DNA of 39,920 bases from Mucilaginibacter sp. Its GTDB lineage: Bacteria > Bacteroidota > Bacteroidia > Sphingobacteriales > Sphingobacteriaceae. This document shows, one piece after another, positions 39,729 to 39,920 of the stretch (positions within the stretch are counted from its first letter, which is position 1; the number at the start of each line of letters is the position of its first letter). The stretch is taken from assembly GCA_028288085.1 (NCBI GenBank), contig JAQBOK010000235.1, positions 1-39,920 on the forward strand. Reading direction: 5' to 3'. The position numbers were made by a program, and so were the translations under genes. The notes beneath the pieces were generated by a model, which saw nothing but the letters and a program-made list of their open reading frames with translations, made no database searches and had not been told where the DNA came from.

Positions 39729-39920
39729 ATGCGTAAAATGATCTTCATTTTCTTTGTACTGCTATCACTGTTCAACATGAATGCTAATGCCGCAATAAGC
39801 TTTCCGGCAAAATCTGACACAACAAAGAAAATCATCTTTGTTAATGTTTTCCCGGCGATCCCTTTAATTGAGAAAGATCGATATGGCCAATATTTAAGTT
39901 TTGATCTGGTTATCAAAAAT
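39729..39920 (+). CDS. Exported protein, N-terminal part (cut by the window end)
   Basis: The first 64 codons of a gene running off the right edge. MRKMIFIFFVLLSLFNMNA is a clear signal peptide (basic start, hydrophobic core, cut near ANA or NAA). The mature start includes ISFPAKSDTTKKIIFVNVF and PAIPLIEKDRYGQYLSFDLV, with the strand pattern of a beta-rich exported protein. The type cannot be recognised from this fragment. It starts 139 nt after the terminator, so it has its own promoter. Confidence 0.6.
   Translation, partial: MRKMIFIFFVLLSLFNMNANAAISFPAKSDTTKKIIFVNVFPAIPLIEKDRYGQYLSFDLVIKN

Noticed and set aside
39719-39916. A 65-codon frame on the - strand at the right edge
   Set aside because: The + strand holds a better candidate over the same bases: a start with a clear signal peptide that runs on to the window end.
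1-39920. CRISPR arrays, insertion sequences, prophage, tRNA or integration sites
   Set aside because: No regularly spaced repeats, transposase or integrase products, or tRNA-like folds were noticed on either strand. A repeat and tRNA search program would confirm.

Overview
The window looks like chromosomal DNA of a Bacteroidota bacterium, most likely Sphingobacteriaceae and similar to Mucilaginibacter or Pedobacter. The reasons are a SusC/SusD pair inside a long polysaccharide utilisation locus (PUL), a two-domain NagB/PIG-L protein, DUF4874/DUF4832 and DUF5009 proteins, AT-rich spacers, weak Shine-Dalgarno signals and promoter elements of the Bacteroidota type (TTTG, about 19 bp, TAnnTTTG). 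The genus is an inference. I saw no tRNA, rRNA, CRISPR array or insertion sequence.

Left block (1-7390, + strand): a tight operon for envelope growth under phospho-signalling control. It encodes an FhaA-like protein with a degenerate FHA end, a 32-residue membrane micropeptide, a membrane-anchored PP2C phosphatase with an outside domain, a 1362-residue fusion of a SEDS (RodA/FtsW) glycosyltransferase with a class B penicillin-binding protein, and a canonical FHA protein. The gene content and order resemble the actinobacterial fhaA-fhaB-pstP-rodA-pbpA-pknA-pknB operon, with rodA and pbpA joined into one polypeptide. No kinase is in view. It would be expected upstream of position 1 or elsewhere in the genome. 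This is the most unusual system in the window.

Middle block (7400-19150): a mosaic of short units. These are a secreted GH29 fucosidase, a DyP peroxidase with an internally duplicated partner of unknown function, a luciferase-like monooxygenase, a three-gene cold-shock operon, an HxlR regulator divergent from a secreted YdjC-type deacetylase followed by a DinB-like protein, a VOC protein with a small unknown protein, and a membrane-anchored alpha/beta hydrolase. Several perfect hairpins or palindromes mark ends and control regions.

Right block (19627-37695, - strand): a twelve-gene PUL for a galactose- and/or amino-sugar-containing glycan. Transcription runs right to left. A LacI-type regulator comes first, then a CBM9-like protein and a NagP/FucP-type sugar importer, then SusC, SusD, a PKD lipoprotein, a DUF5009 (NagX-like) membrane acyltransferase, a DUF4874/DUF4832 lipoprotein, GalE, a GH36-like secreted glycosidase, a NahK-like hexosamine 1-kinase and the NagB/PIG-L protein. 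Two near-identical 12-bp palindromes, one before each non-regulator unit, are strong candidates for the LacI-protein operator. The model is that a glycan is bound and cut outside, sugars enter through the importer, are phosphorylated at C1 and epimerised as nucleotide sugars or deacetylated and deaminated, and then enter glycolysis.

Right edge (38119-39920): a multi-spanning membrane protein fused to a serine esterase domain, a terminator, and the first 64 codons of an exported protein cut by the window end.
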